From contig OY969702.1 of assembly GCA_963702055.1 (NCBI GenBank), positions 1,550,001 through 1,614,000 of the forward strand: a stretch of 64,000 nucleotides of DNA. The letters run 5' to 3'. Origin of the DNA: CAWINX01 sp963702055 (GTDB lineage: Bacteria > Actinomycetota > Thermoleophilia > Solirubrobacterales > 70-9). Below the pieces are notes generated by a model that saw nothing but the letters and a program-made list of their open reading frames with translations, did no database searches and was not told the DNA's origin. A program made the position numbers and the translations under genes. Each line of letters opens with the position of its first letter. Position 1 is the first letter of the stretch. Positions 8,684 through 18,700 of this stretch are shown piece by piece.

Positions 8684-8883
8684 TCGCGCCTCGCGCTCCG
8701 GGTGAAGGTCGAGAGGAACTCGCTGAGGGCAAGGCCCTCGGCGAGGTTGACCGCCAGTGGGCGTCGGCCGTCTTCGCGCAGCCGCCTGCTGCGCGCTTCC
8801 TCGTTGAGGCGCCAGGGATCGTCCTGCTTGCGCTTGCCGGCCACGCCCTCGGTCTGAGGGCTGCCAGGGACGGCCATCGACAA
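8680..8883 (-). CDS. Small hypothetical protein beside the broken nucleotidyltransferase
   Basis: A 67-residue frame (or 65 from the second ATG) ending at 8680, where its TGA overlaps the reading frame of the broken nucleotidyltransferase in a TTGA arrangement. The central part (DDPWRLNEEARSRR, then RPLAVNLAEGLALSEFLSTF) resembles small helical proteins encoded just upstream of nucleotidyltransferases in actinobacteria. This supports the idea that the pair was once a two-gene unit. The overall role is unknown; it may be a relic that is no longer functional without its partner. Confidence 0.5.
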   Translation of the reverse strand: MSMAVPGSPQTEGVAGKRKQDDPWRLNEEARSRRLREDGRRPLAVNLAEGLALSEFLSTFTRSARRD

Positions 8884-8908
8884 AGGGAAGAGCGAGACGA
8901 CCGGATCG

Positions 8909-10314
8909 TCAGGCCGCGCCGACGGTCGGGAGACGGACCGTGAAGCGGGCGCCGCTGCCCGGGATGTTGTCGACCTCGACGCTGCCCCCCATCGACTCGG
9001 TCATCTCGCGGACGATCGCCAGGCCGAGGCCGGCGCCGTCGGGGGAGCCGCGGCCGACGCGGCGGCGCAGGTGGAAGCGCTCGAAGGCGCGGGGGATCTC
9101 CTCGGGCGGGATACCGGGGCCCTGGTCGGCGACGGTGACGGCGCCGTCCGCGACCTCGACCGCGACGACGCCACCCGGGGGGCTGACGCGGACCGCGTTC
9201 TCAAGCAGGTTCGAAACGACCTGCAGCGCCCGCCCGTGGTCGGCGAGCGCGCGGCCCCCGTCGTCTTGGACGCGCAGCTCCACCGAGGCCTCGCGGGCGC
9301 GGGGGCGCAGCCGCTCCTCGGCCTCCCGAGCGACCGCGCCGAGGTCAACCGGCTCGCGCCGCACCTCCAGGACTCCCTGGCGCAACCGCGCCAGGGAGAG
9401 CAGATCGCCGACCAGGCGCTCCAGGCGCGCCGCCTCGCGGCCGACCACGGCCGCCGCCTCGCGCGGCTCGATCGTCCCGTCCTCGATCCCTTCGGCGTAA
9501 CCGCGAATCGAGGTCAGCGGCGTGCGCAGGTCGTGGGAGACCGAGAGCAGCACGGCCCGCTCGGCGTCGCGGGCGAGGGAGAGTTGCTCCGACATCCCGT
9601 TGAAGGCCTCGGCCAGCTCGTCCAACTCCTCGGTCCCCTCGGGAGGCACCGGCTCGGGGTGACGTCCCGCCGCTACCTCCCCGGCCGCGCCGGCGAGACG
9701 GCGAAGCGGCTGGGTCAGGCGACGTGCGAAGAGGGCGGCGACCGCGGCGGCGAACAGGGCGGCGACTCCGCTGGCGATCAGCAGCGCCGAGAGGTAACGG
9801 CGAAAGTCGCCGCCGGAGACGACGTCTGGACGGGTCACCAACACGACCGAGCGCCCGGCGCGGCGCGCCGCGAAGATCGTCGACTCGTCGCCGACGATCG
9901 TCGCGGTCCCGTCGGCCGAGCCGGTGCGACGCAGATCGAGGAATGCGCCTTTGGGGAGCACCGCGGAAGCGGCGCTCATGCTGATCACCGCGACGGGGCG
10001 TGGCCCGGCGCCGGCGAGAGGAGGTAGCGGTTTTCCGGCGCTCGGCCCGTTCCCGCCCGGCCCTCCGACGCCCGGCGGAGCCTGAGCCGGCGCTCCCGGC
10101 GGGAGTCCGCCGACGTGGTTGAGGCGCAGTCCGCGCCGGCCCGGGAGGGTGTCCAACTGCGAGGCGAGCGCGTCTGCCTGGCGCTCGACGTCGCGGCGGA
10201 TGGTGTCCCGGACGGCGCTCTTGGTGAGGACGACGCCGAGCGCCAGCGAAGCGCCGACTCCAACCAGGACGGTGCCGAGGATCGCGATGAAGAGACGTGT
10301 CCGCAACGAGCGCA

Positions 10315-10315
<1 letters not shown>
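8909..10315 (-). CDS. Sensor histidine kinase
   Basis: A 468-aa membrane sensor kinase. An N-terminal transmembrane helix (LFIAILGTVLVGVGASLALG) precedes a periplasmic sensor of ~140 residues containing a Pro/Gly-rich stretch, followed by a second helix (ALLIASGVAALFAAAVAALF) and a HAMP domain. The phosphoacceptor motif is SHDLRTPLTSIRGYAEG. The ATPase domain shows the N box (NLLENAVRVSP), G1 (DQGPGIPPEE) and G2 (GAGLGLAIVREM). The start ATG shares one base with the response-regulator stop (TGATG), so regulator and kinase are translationally coupled. The signal is not deducible. The DUF5666-like secreted protein upstream in the same orientation may be part of the same regulon. Confidence 0.93.
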
Positions 10316-10989
<674 letters not shown>

Positions 10990-11069
10990 GGCGCCTACTT
11001 TCTCACTCGCGGCCGCGGCAGAGACGGCGGGGCGGCCGAATCGACCGGCCGCCCCGCGAATTCCCCCTG

Positions 11070-11114
11070 GGTGCAACGCGTTGAGCCCCTATTTGGGGGA
11101 CAACGCGTTGCACC
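11070..11114. repeat. 45-bp palindrome, GCAACG-arm family (copy a)
   Basis: Perfect 14-bp arms (GGTGCAACGCGTTG and its complement) flank the core AGCCCCTATTTGGGGGA. It lies 22 bp beyond the stop of the secreted-protein gene and upstream of the response regulator on the same strand, so it could act as a terminator or attenuator. Copy b is at 59673-59713. The core (CCCCTAT..GGGG) is reminiscent of the core of the TTCCGCTGTTC palindromes in this window. Confidence 0.75.
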
Positions 11115-11136
11115 GCACTCGTGCCGGCCGTCGCGG

Positions 11137-11709
11137 CTAGTTGCCGCTCCCTTGCGGGCCGCCTTGCGGGCCGCCCTGCGGTCCGCCAAACGGGGCGCCC
11201 GGAGGAGGCGGCATCTGCCCCTGTCGGGAACCACGCCGGCCCCCGGGCATCTGCCCGCGCTTCGGCGGAACGATGACCGCTTTCGCCGTGCCGCCGTCAG
11301 GGCCGCAGACGAGCACCTTCTGGCCCACCTTCAGGTCGCTGACCGCGGTCTTTCGGCCGGGGCCCGCCAGAACCTTGGTGTTGGAATCGAGCGGGACGGT
11401 CACCGAGCTGCCGTCATTCTCGGTCAGGGTGATCGAGCTGTCGTCGACCGCGGTGATCTTCCCCCGGTCGATCCTCACCACCGCCGCCTGCCCGTTGCGC
11501 TGGACGTGGAACTGGGCGTAGGTCAGGTCTTTGCCCATCGGGCCACCGGGGGGAGGCGGCATGCGTTTGCCGCTCGGCGGGCCGCCGCGGTGGTGAGACC
11601 TGGTGCCGTGGGAGCCGCCCTGGGCGACGGCGACGCCGCCCACCGCCAGCGCCGACGCGACGCCAATCGTGGCGATCGAGCGGATGTGCTTTCGAGCTGA
11701 GTTGAACAT
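11137..11709 (-). CDS. Secreted DUF5666-like protein with Gly/Pro-rich tail
   Basis: A 190-aa exported protein. The N terminus is a signal peptide: basic start (ARKHIRS), hydrophobic core (ATIGVASALAVGGVAVA) and probable cleavage near VAQGG. Residues about 60-150 (RIDRGKITAVDDSSITLTEN, then TKVLAG and LKVGQKVLVCG) have the beta-strand pattern of DUF5666-like domains. The tail repeats GGPQGGPQGGPQG. It sits upstream of the two-component system in the same orientation, with a 45-bp palindrome between. A plausible but unproven reading is that it is an envelope protein co-regulated with, or modulating, the sensor. Confidence 0.75.
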   Translation of the reverse strand: MFNSARKHIRSIATIGVASALAVGGVAVAQGGSHGTRSHHRGGPPSGKRMPPPPGGPMGKDLTYAQFHVQRNGQAAVVRIDRGKITAVDDSSITLTENDGSSVTVPLDSNTKVLAGPGRKTAVSDLKVGQKVLVCGPDGGTAKAVIVPPKRGQMPGGRRGSRQGQMPPPPGAPFGGPQGGPQGGPQGSGN

Positions 11710-11812
11710 CTGGAACCTCCGTGTAGGTGTCGAACCGTCATGGAGATCCTCGGGGCGCCGCGTACGGCCCCGGTCAGGCCCGTGTAAGGGGCATGTAAGG
11801 CCGGCACCCCCC

Positions 11813-11861
11813 GTTCCGCTGCTCTTTAGCCGGGCATGGAGGGGAAAAGGAACAGCGGAAC
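11813..11861. repeat. TTCCGCTGTTC palindrome, copy 1
   Basis: A 47-bp palindrome (49 bp including the matching outer G/C) with outer arms TTCCGCTG and CAGCGGAA and the core CCGGGCATGGAGGGG. It is the most diverged copy (GCTGCTC instead of GCTGTTC on the left arm). It lies 13 bp from copy 2, beyond the 3' end of the alkyl-DHAP-synthase-like gene, so two copies stand in tandem. Confidence 0.85.
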
Positions 11862-11873
11862 GACTAAGTGCCT

Positions 11874-11922
11874 GTTCCGCTGTTCTTTAACCGGGTATGG
11901 AGGGGTAAAGGAACAGCGGAAG
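11874..11922. repeat. TTCCGCTGTTC palindrome, copy 2
   Basis: Arms TTCCGCTGTTCTTTA and TAAAGGAACAGCGGAA around the core CCGGGTATGGAGGGG. It starts 7 bp beyond the stop codon of the alkyl-DHAP-synthase-like gene, with the core in the same orientation as copies 1 and 3. It could fold into a stable RNA hairpin at the end of that transcript, but no U-tract follows. Confidence 0.88.
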
Positions 11923-11928
11923 CACCGA

Positions 11929-13572
11929 TTACGGGTCGATGAGGACGCCGGGATTGAGCATTGCGGCCGGGTCGAGTTCTGCCTTGGCGGCCCTCAGGGC
12001 GGCGGCGAAGGGGGCGGGGCGCTGGCGGTCGTACCAGGGGCGGTGGTCGCGGCCGACCGCGTGGTGGTGGGTGATCGTGCCGCCGCCCTCGATCACCGCC
12101 TCCGCGGCGGCGGCCTTGATCTCGTCCCATTGCTCGACCTCGCCGCCTCGCGCCGCCGGGGCCATCACCGTGAAGTAGGGCGCCGGGCCGTCCGGGTAGA
12201 CGTGGGTGAAGCGACAGCTGACCCGGGGCGCCCCCGGCCCGTCAGCCGGCGCGTCGCAGACCTCGGCGACCTTGGCCCGGACCGCCTCCATCGTCGCTGC
12301 GTGGAACTCCTCGAAGCGGTCCCAGGTGATCGCCGTCTCGAAGGTCTCCGAGAGCACCCCGCAGGCGACGAAGGTGTCGCGCAGGTAGGGAGCCAGCAAG
12401 AAGGCGCTGCGCCATGTGTTGACGGCCGATGACGACTCGGCCTCGGCCGTCGTCTCACCGCCCGGCCCCGGACCGCGGCTCTCGGTCTCCGTCATGTTCG
12501 GGTGCTGCCCGCCATGCTCCCGCGCGATGATCAGGGCGGTTTTCAGCTGGTCGTCAACCGGATGGTGGGGCGATTCGAAGCCGACGATGAGAAGGCTCTT
12601 CTCCCCCGTTCCGGCCCCGGTCGTGCCGGCCTCCAGCGCATCGAGCAGACGGCAGTTCGACGGGTACAGGCCCGACTGGGAGATCTCCCGCACCGCGCGC
12701 GCCGCCGCCCCGAAATCGTCGAACTCGACCCCGCACGACGTCTTGAACGTCGGACGCGGACGAACCCTCACCCACGACTCGGTGACGACTCCGAGGATCC
12801 CCTCCGAGCCGATCAGCATCCGGTCCGGCGAGGGGCCCGCCCCCGAGCCCGGCAGCCGCCGGCTCTCCCAGGTACCGCGCGGCGTGATCGCCCGCACCGA
12901 CTCGACCAGATCGTCGATGTGGGTGTGGAGGGTGGCGAAGTGGCCACCGGCCCGGGTCGCGATCCAACCCCCGAGGGTCGAGTACTCGAACGACTGCGGG
13001 AAGTGGCGCAGGGTCAGCCCGTGCTCGCGGAGCTGGTCCTCCAACCCCGGCCCGGTGGCGCCGGCCTGGATCCGCGCCGCCAGCGACTCGGGATCGACCT
13101 CCAGCACCCGATCGAGCCGCCGAATGTCCAGGCAGACGACCGGCCGCTCCCCCAGCCGCGCCTCGACCCCGCCGACCACGCTCGTCCCGCCTCCGAACGG
13201 AACCACAGCCGCCCCCTCGGCCTCGGCCCAGCTGAGAACGACCTCGACCTCGGACTCATCGCGAGGAAACGCGACCAGATCCGGCGGATTCGGAAATTCC
13301 CCCCGAAACCCCCGCACCACGTCCCGGTACGCCTTCCCAAGCGAATGGGCAACCCGCTCGTACTTCTCGTCCGTAAACAGGTCGCCGAATTCCGTCGGAA
13401 CCTTCAGCCGCGCCCCGCGAAGCTCCACCTCCTCCAGCGGCACCGCCTCCTCCGGCTCACCCCCGAACCCAAGCCGCTCCCTAATCCCGGCCGCAGCCCG
13501 CTCAAGCTCAGCCCGAGAAGGCGCTTGGTCCTCGTACCCCCACCCCCAATGCTTGAGCCGCCGCTCGGCCAT
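11929..13572 (-). CDS. Alkyldihydroxyacetonephosphate synthase-like FAD-binding protein
   Basis: A 547-aa flavoprotein of the vanillyl-alcohol-oxidase fold, closest in pattern to alkyl-DHAP synthase (AGPS), which swaps the acyl chain of acyl-DHAP for a fatty alcohol to make the ether bond. Family features: the N-terminal LKHWGWGYED signature, PDLVAFPRDESEVEVVLSWA, the FAD-binding PFGGGTSVVGGVE, GGWIATRAGGHFATLHTHID, and near the C terminus GGGTITHHHAVGRDH, which keeps the His triplet required in AGPS. Between about residues 355 and 390 there is an insertion (HPNMTETESRGPGPGGETTA) not expected in the family. The neighbour on the same strand is a fatty acyl-CoA reductase, which would supply fatty alcohol. 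A generic FAD-linked oxidase remains possible. Confidence 0.8.
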   Translation of the reverse strand: MAERRLKHWGWGYEDQAPSRAELERAAAGIRERLGFGGEPEEAVPLEEVELRGARLKVPTEFGDLFTDEKYERVAHSLGKAYRDVVRGFRGEFPNPPDLVAFPRDESEVEVVLSWAEAEGAAVVPFGGGTSVVGGVEARLGERPVVCLDIRRLDRVLEVDPESLAARIQAGATGPGLEDQLREHGLTLRHFPQSFEYSTLGGWIATRAGGHFATLHTHIDDLVESVRAITPRGTWESRRLPGSGAGPSPDRMLIGSEGILGVVTESWVRVRPRPTFKTSCGVEFDDFGAAARAVREISQSGLYPSNCRLLDALEAGTTGAGTGEKSLLIVGFESPHHPVDDQLKTALIIAREHGGQHPNMTETESRGPGPGGETTAEAESSSAVNTWRSAFLLAPYLRDTFVACGVLSETFETAITWDRFEEFHAATMEAVRAKVAEVCDAPADGPGAPRVSCRFTHVYPDGPAPYFTVMAPAARGGEVEQWDEIKAAAAEAVIEGGGTITHHHAVGRDHRPWYDRQRPAPFAAALRAAKAELDPAAMLNPGVLIDP

Positions 13573-13595
13573 CGGGTGAACCGGCGCTCGCTTAA

Positions 13596-13696
13596 TAGGG
13601 GGTCGTCGGGTGCCTCTCCGACGGGCGGATACTCAGAGCCGTCCAGCTAATTAGCTGGACGGCGAGTCCGGCGGAGAGGCGCCCGACGACCCCCTA
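13596..13696. repeat. Nested inverted repeat (25-bp arms plus 26-bp perfect palindrome)
   Basis: The left arm at 13596-13620 begins TAGGGGGTCGTCGGGTGCCT and pairs with 13672-13696 with one mismatch. In the middle, 13639-13664 is a perfect palindrome (GCCGTCCAGCTAA and its complement). The right arm ends in CTA, the stop codon of the fatty acyl reductase on the minus strand, so the element begins at the stop. A strong terminator between the two lipid genes is the simplest reading. Similarity of the arm to the repeat at 650-770 suggests a dispersed family. Confidence 0.85.
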
Positions 13697-15685
13697 CCAA
13701 TGAACACCTTTCATAAGGTGAGCGAAGGCAAGCGCCTCGGTAGTGGGCGCTTTGTCCGGCGCCTCCTCGCCTTTCCCTTTGGCCGCCTGCGACTCCGGGA
13801 ACAGCTTGTAGGCCGTGCTGAGGATCGTGTCGCTGAACTTCGGCGCGACGTTGTAGAGCAACTCGCCGAAGTTGCCGAGCCGGGTCGCCACCTTCTTTGG
13901 CCGCTCGACCATCGCCTTGGTGATCATCCCCGCCGCCTCCTCAGGGGTGATTGCCGGGAAGACGTCGTACATCCGGGTCGGCGCGATCATCGGAGTGCGA
14001 ACCAGCGGCATGTGGATCGTCGTCAGGTGGACGCCGTCGTCGATCACCTCCGAGGCGATCACGCGGCTGAAGGCGTCGAGCGCCGCCTTCGAGGCGACGT
14101 AGGCGGAGAAGCGCGGGGGGTTCGTCTGCGTTCCGATCGAGCTGACGTTGATGATGTGGCCCGACTTGCGCGCCCGCATCGACGGCATCAACGCCAGGAT
14201 CAGGCGCACCGCGCCGAGGTAGTTGAGCTGGATCGTCCGCTCGTAGTCGTGGAAACGGTCGTAGGAGAGCGCGACCGAGCGCCGGATCGAGCGGCCGGCG
14301 TTGTTGACGAGGATGTCGACCTGGCCGTGGTAGGCGAGCACTTCCTCGGCCATCCGCTCGACGTCCTCGATGTCGGAGAGGTCGCAGCGGTGGATGTGGG
14401 CGACGCCCCCCGCCCGCTCGATCTCCTCTTTGGTCTCCTCGAGCTTCTCTGCCGTGCGCGCGACGAGCAGCACGGTGGCGCCGGCGTCGGCGACCTTGAC
14501 CGCGGTCGCTTTGCCGATTCCCGACGAGGCGCCGGTGATCAGCACGATCTTGCCCCGCACCGCCCCCGAAAGCGAGTGGTCCTTGAACAGGTCGGGGTCG
14601 AGGTTGCGCTCCCAGTAGTCCCAGAGTCGGTCCGCGTAGGTATCCAGCGGCGGGACCGAGATCCCCGACCCCTCCAGCGCCGCCTGCGCCCGGGTCGAGT
14701 CGAAGCTGGTCGGGTAATTGACGTAGCGCAGGATCGACGGCGGAATGCCGACCTCGTTCAGCGCCGCGTCGGTTATCCGCCGCGCCGGGGGGAACACCTT
14801 CAGCCAGGCGCCGGCCAGCGAAAAAGCCGGGTCGGTCACGTCGGATTCGAGCCGCACCGCCATCTGCGGCGCGTCGGCCGCCTTGGCGAAGAGGTTGATC
14901 ATCTCCCCCGCGGTCTTCGGGTTCGGGTCGGTCAGGTGGAAGGCCTGCCCGTCGAGGCCCGGCTCGTGGGCGATGTGGTCGAGCGCGTCGGCGACGAAGT
15001 CGACCGGGACGATGTTGATCTCCCGTCCCTCGATTCCCAGGGTGGGCAGCCAGGACGGCAGGACCCGCCGCGCCCGCTGCAACAGCTTGAACGCGTAGTA
15101 GGGGCCGTCGATCTTGTCGATCTCCCCGGTCCGCGAGTCGCCGACGACGATTCCCGGCCGGTAGACCCGCCACGGCCGCTTGCACTCCTGGCGCACGACC
15201 CGCTCGGACTCGTGCTTGGTGCGGAAGTAGGGATTGGTGTCGAGCTTCTCGGCCTCCTCGAACATGTCCTCGCGAAACTCACCGGAGAAGAGGCCGGCGG
15301 CGGCGATCGAGCTGATCTGGTGGAAGCAGCCTGTCTCGATCGCCGAAGCCAGCTCAAGCGCGTGGCGGGTGCCCTCGACGTTTGCGATCTCCTGCGACTC
15401 CGCGTCGGCGGTCATGTCGTAGATCGCCGCCAGGTGGAAGAAGTGGTCGACCTCGCCGCGCAGCGTCACCAGGTCCTCCTCCGAGACGCCGAGGGCCCCC
15501 TGGGAGAGATCGCCGGCAATCGGGACGACCCGCGCTCCGTCCGCTCCCCAGGCGGTCCTCAACTCCTCAAGACGACCCCGCGAGCCGGCCCTGACCAGCG
15601 CGTAGATCGTGCCCTCGCGCTTCAGCAGCCGCCCGACCAGATTGCGACCGATGAACCCGGTTGCGCCGGTTAAGAAGTAATTCAC
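13694..15685 (-). CDS. Two-domain fatty acyl-CoA reductase (AcrA1-like SDR fusion)
   Basis: A ~663-aa fusion of two Rossmann domains. The N-terminal extended SDR (NYFLTGATGFIGRNLVGRLL; active-site region DTNPYFRTKHESE) resembles thioester/fatty-acyl reductases. The C-terminal classical SDR (KIVLITGASSGIGKATAVKV; NVSSIGTQ; YVASKAALDAFSR) supplies the second reduction. The architecture matches mycobacterial AcrA1, which reduces acyl-CoA to fatty aldehyde and alcohol with NADPH. I prefer the GTG at 15685 (VNYFLTG), the usual start of the family; the frame continues to a GTG at 15700. The gene is divergent from kgd with only ~26 bp between starts and lies upstream of the AGPS-like gene on the same strand. 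Confidence 0.85.
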   Translation of the reverse strand: MNYFLTGATGFIGRNLVGRLLKREGTIYALVRAGSRGRLEELRTAWGADGARVVPIAGDLSQGALGVSEEDLVTLRGEVDHFFHLAAIYDMTADAESQEIANVEGTRHALELASAIETGCFHQISSIAAAGLFSGEFREDMFEEAEKLDTNPYFRTKHESERVVRQECKRPWRVYRPGIVVGDSRTGEIDKIDGPYYAFKLLQRARRVLPSWLPTLGIEGREINIVPVDFVADALDHIAHEPGLDGQAFHLTDPNPKTAGEMINLFAKAADAPQMAVRLESDVTDPAFSLAGAWLKVFPPARRITDAALNEVGIPPSILRYVNYPTSFDSTRAQAALEGSGISVPPLDTYADRLWDYWERNLDPDLFKDHSLSGAVRGKIVLITGASSGIGKATAVKVADAGATVLLVARTAEKLEETKEEIERAGGVAHIHRCDLSDIEDVERMAEEVLAYHGQVDILVNNAGRSIRRSVALSYDRFHDYERTIQLNYLGAVRLILALMPSMRARKSGHIINVSSIGTQTNPPRFSAYVASKAALDAFSRVIASEVIDDGVHLTTIHMPLVRTPMIAPTRMYDVFPAITPEEAAGMITKAMVERPKKVATRLGNFGELLYNVAPKFSDTILSTAYKLFPESQAAKGKGEEAPDKAPTTEALAFAHLMKGVHW

Positions 15686-15711
15686 CTCTGTTTCATACAC
15701 TCAAATCGAAG

Positions 15712-18700
15712 ATGGCGCAAACGGCGACCGTGCAGATCGAGATGCCCGAGATGGGCGAGTCGGTCACCGAAGGGATCGTGCTCGAGTGGCACGTCGCCGA
15801 GGGTGACTTCGTCAACGAGGGCGATACCGTCGTCGAGATCTCGACCGACAAGGTCGACGCCGAGGTGCCGGCGCCGGTTGCCGGGGTCATCACCAAACTG
15901 CTTGCCTCGGTTGACGACGAGGTGCCCGTGGGGGCGCCGTTGGCTGAGATGGAGCCGGGCGAGGATCAAGGTTCCGGTGAGGGCTCAAACGGGTCTACCG
16001 CGGGTCCTGACGCGGCTGCGGGGGGGCCTGCGGGCGGGGGCGGGGCCTCCGTTCTCGGCCCCCCCGCATCCACGCCACCCGCAGAAGGGTCCGCTGGAAC
16101 AGCTCCCGGGACCAAGGTCGACGGCGATTCCCAGGACGTCAGAGCCACTCCGGTGGCTCGTCGCGTTGCTGCTGAGCTGGGAGTTGACCTGGGTGGGATC
16201 GCCGGGAGCGGTCCAGGGTCGAAGGTCACCAAAGAAGACGTAGTGGCTGCGGCCAATGGAGGGGGAGTCTCAGCCGCGTCGGCGACTGCCGGGGAGGCCA
16301 AGGCGCTGCGCGGGCCGGCCGCGGCTATTGCCTCGGCCATGAACGAGAGTCGATCGGTTCCTACCGCCACCTCGTTCCGGACCGTTGCCGTGGATGTGCT
16401 TGACGCCAAGCGCAAGGCGCTCAACGGAGTGCTCAACGAGCGAGGGATGAAGGTCTCCTTCACCCACCTGGTCGCCTGGGCGATCGTGCAGGCGACCCTG
16501 GACTGGCCGGTTATGGTCCGCACCTTCGAGGAGCGCGACGGCAAGCCGTTCGCGGTCGAGGGCGGCCCGGTCAACCTCGGCATCGCCGTCGACGTCGAGC
16601 GCAAGGACGGCTCGCACAGCCTGATGGTGCCGGCGATCAAGGGCGCCGACGGGCTCGACTTCGCCGCCTTCCACGCCTACTACGAGGATCTCATCACCAA
16701 GACGCGCGAGAACCGGCTCAGCCCCGACGACTTCCAGGGCACCAACGTCTCGCTTACCAACCCGGGTGGGATCGGCACGATCGCCTCGGTCCCCCGCCTG
16801 ATGAGCGGACAGAGCGCAATCATCGCGACCGGCTCGATCGCCTACCCGCCGGAGTGGGCACATGCCGCACCGGAGCGGATCCGCCAACTCGGCGTCTCCA
16901 AGGTGATGACGCTGACCTCGACCTACGACCACCGCGTCATCCAGGGCGCCGAGTCGGGGTCGTTCCTGCGCCGCATCGAACAGCTTCTCCAAGGCGAGGA
17001 CGGTTTCTACGAGCGGGTCGCCGCCGACCTCGGAGTCGAGGTGGCGCCGATCACCGCCGCCCACCCGGCATCCGCCTCGGCCCCCCCGCTCGGCGCGCCC
17101 GCCCCGGCGCCCGCCGCCGGCGCGCCCGACGAGGAGTTGCTCGGGGCCGTCGCCTCGGCGACCGCGCTGCTGAAGGGCTACCGCACCCACGGCCACCTCG
17201 CCGCCCGGCTCGACCCGCTCGGCTCAGCGCCGAAGGGCGACCCCTCGATCCAGCCGGAGAACCTCAACCTCACCCCCGAGCTGATGGCGAAGATCCCCGC
17301 CGCGATCCTCCAGATCGGCGTCCCGGGGGAGACCCTGCTGGAGACGCTGCCGCGGCTGCGCGAAGCCTACTGCGGGACGATGGCCTACCAATTCGAGCAT
17401 CTCTCCTCCCACGAGCAGCGGGCCTGGATGCGGGAGATGGTCGAGACCGGCGCCCACCGCCAGCCGCTCACCGACGACGAGAAACGCCGCCTGCTGGGCC
17501 GGCTGATCGACGTCTTCGAGTTCGAGCGCTTCCTCGAAAAGGCGTACCTGGGACAGAAGATGTTCTCGATCGAGGGGCTCGACGCGGTCGTCACGATGCT
17601 CGACGAGCTGGTCACCCTCGCCGGCCGCGCCGGCGCCGAGGAGGTCGTCTTCGGGATGGCCCATCGCGGCCGGCTCGGCGTCCTCGCCCACAACCTCGGC
17701 CGCTCGGTGGAGTCGATCCTCGCCGAATTCGAGGGCGACAAGAAGATCGAGGCGGTGAAGGCGGTCGCCTCGATCCCCCACGGCGGCACCGGCGACGTCA
17801 AGTACCACTACGGCCACCAGGGCATCTACGAGACCAGCGAGGGAGAGAAGATCTCCGTCCGGCTCTACCCGAACCCCAGCCACCTCGAGTTCGTCGACCC
17901 GGTGGTGACCGGCGGGGCCCGCTTCCTCCAGTCCGACCTCGACGGCCCCACGCTCAGCCACGACCCGAAGCGGGCCGTCCCGGTCCTCCTGCACGGCGAC
18001 GCGGCCTTCCCGGCGCAGGGAGTCGTCGCCGAAACGCTCAACCTCCAGGCGCTGAAGGGCTACAGCACCGGCGGCACCGTCCACATCATCCAGAACAACC
18101 AAGTGGGCTTCACCACCGACCCCTCCGACGCCCGCTCCACTCCGTACGCGGCCGACATCGCCAAGGGCTTCGACGTCCCGATCGTCCACGTCAACGCCGA
18201 CGACATCGAGGCCTGCTCGGCGGCGAGCCGGCTGGCGATGGCCTTCCGCGAGCGTTGGGGCCGCGACATCGTCATCGACGTGATCGGCTACCGCCGCTTC
18301 GGCCACAACGAGACCGACGAGCCCGCCTACACCCAGCCGGTGCAGGCGGCGAAGATCAAGGCCCACCCGCCGGTCTCCCGGATCTACACGGAGAAGCTGG
18401 TCGCCGAGGGAGTGGTCAGCGCCGAGGACGCCGAGAGCGCCTCGACCGAACGGCGCGAGGAGATGTCCAACGCGCTGAAGGACCTGCGCCACAAGATGGA
18501 GCTGGGCGAGTACGAGGACCCGACCGGGACCACCGTCGGCACCGGCGAGCTGGACCGCACCGCCAGCCCGCCGGTCGAGACGGCGGTGCCGGCGGAGCAG
18601 CTCCGCACCCTCAACGAAGCGCTGCTGAAGGTCCCCGACAGCTTCACCATCCACCGCAAGCTCCGCCGTCCCCTGTCCCGCCGGCTGGACGCGATCGAGC

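Noticed and set aside
12421..12451. 9-bp inverted repeat (GACGGCCGA/TCGGCCGTC) inside an apparent insertion of the AGPS-like gene
   Set aside because: Short enough to occur by chance at this GC content, and its ends do not match the ~85-bp element family.
13700..15673. Very long open frame on the plus strand opposite the fatty acyl reductase
   Set aside because: Its translation is Arg/Gly/Val/Asp-rich with no motifs, as expected for the antisense frame of a high-GC gene; the minus-strand frame has two full Rossmann domains.
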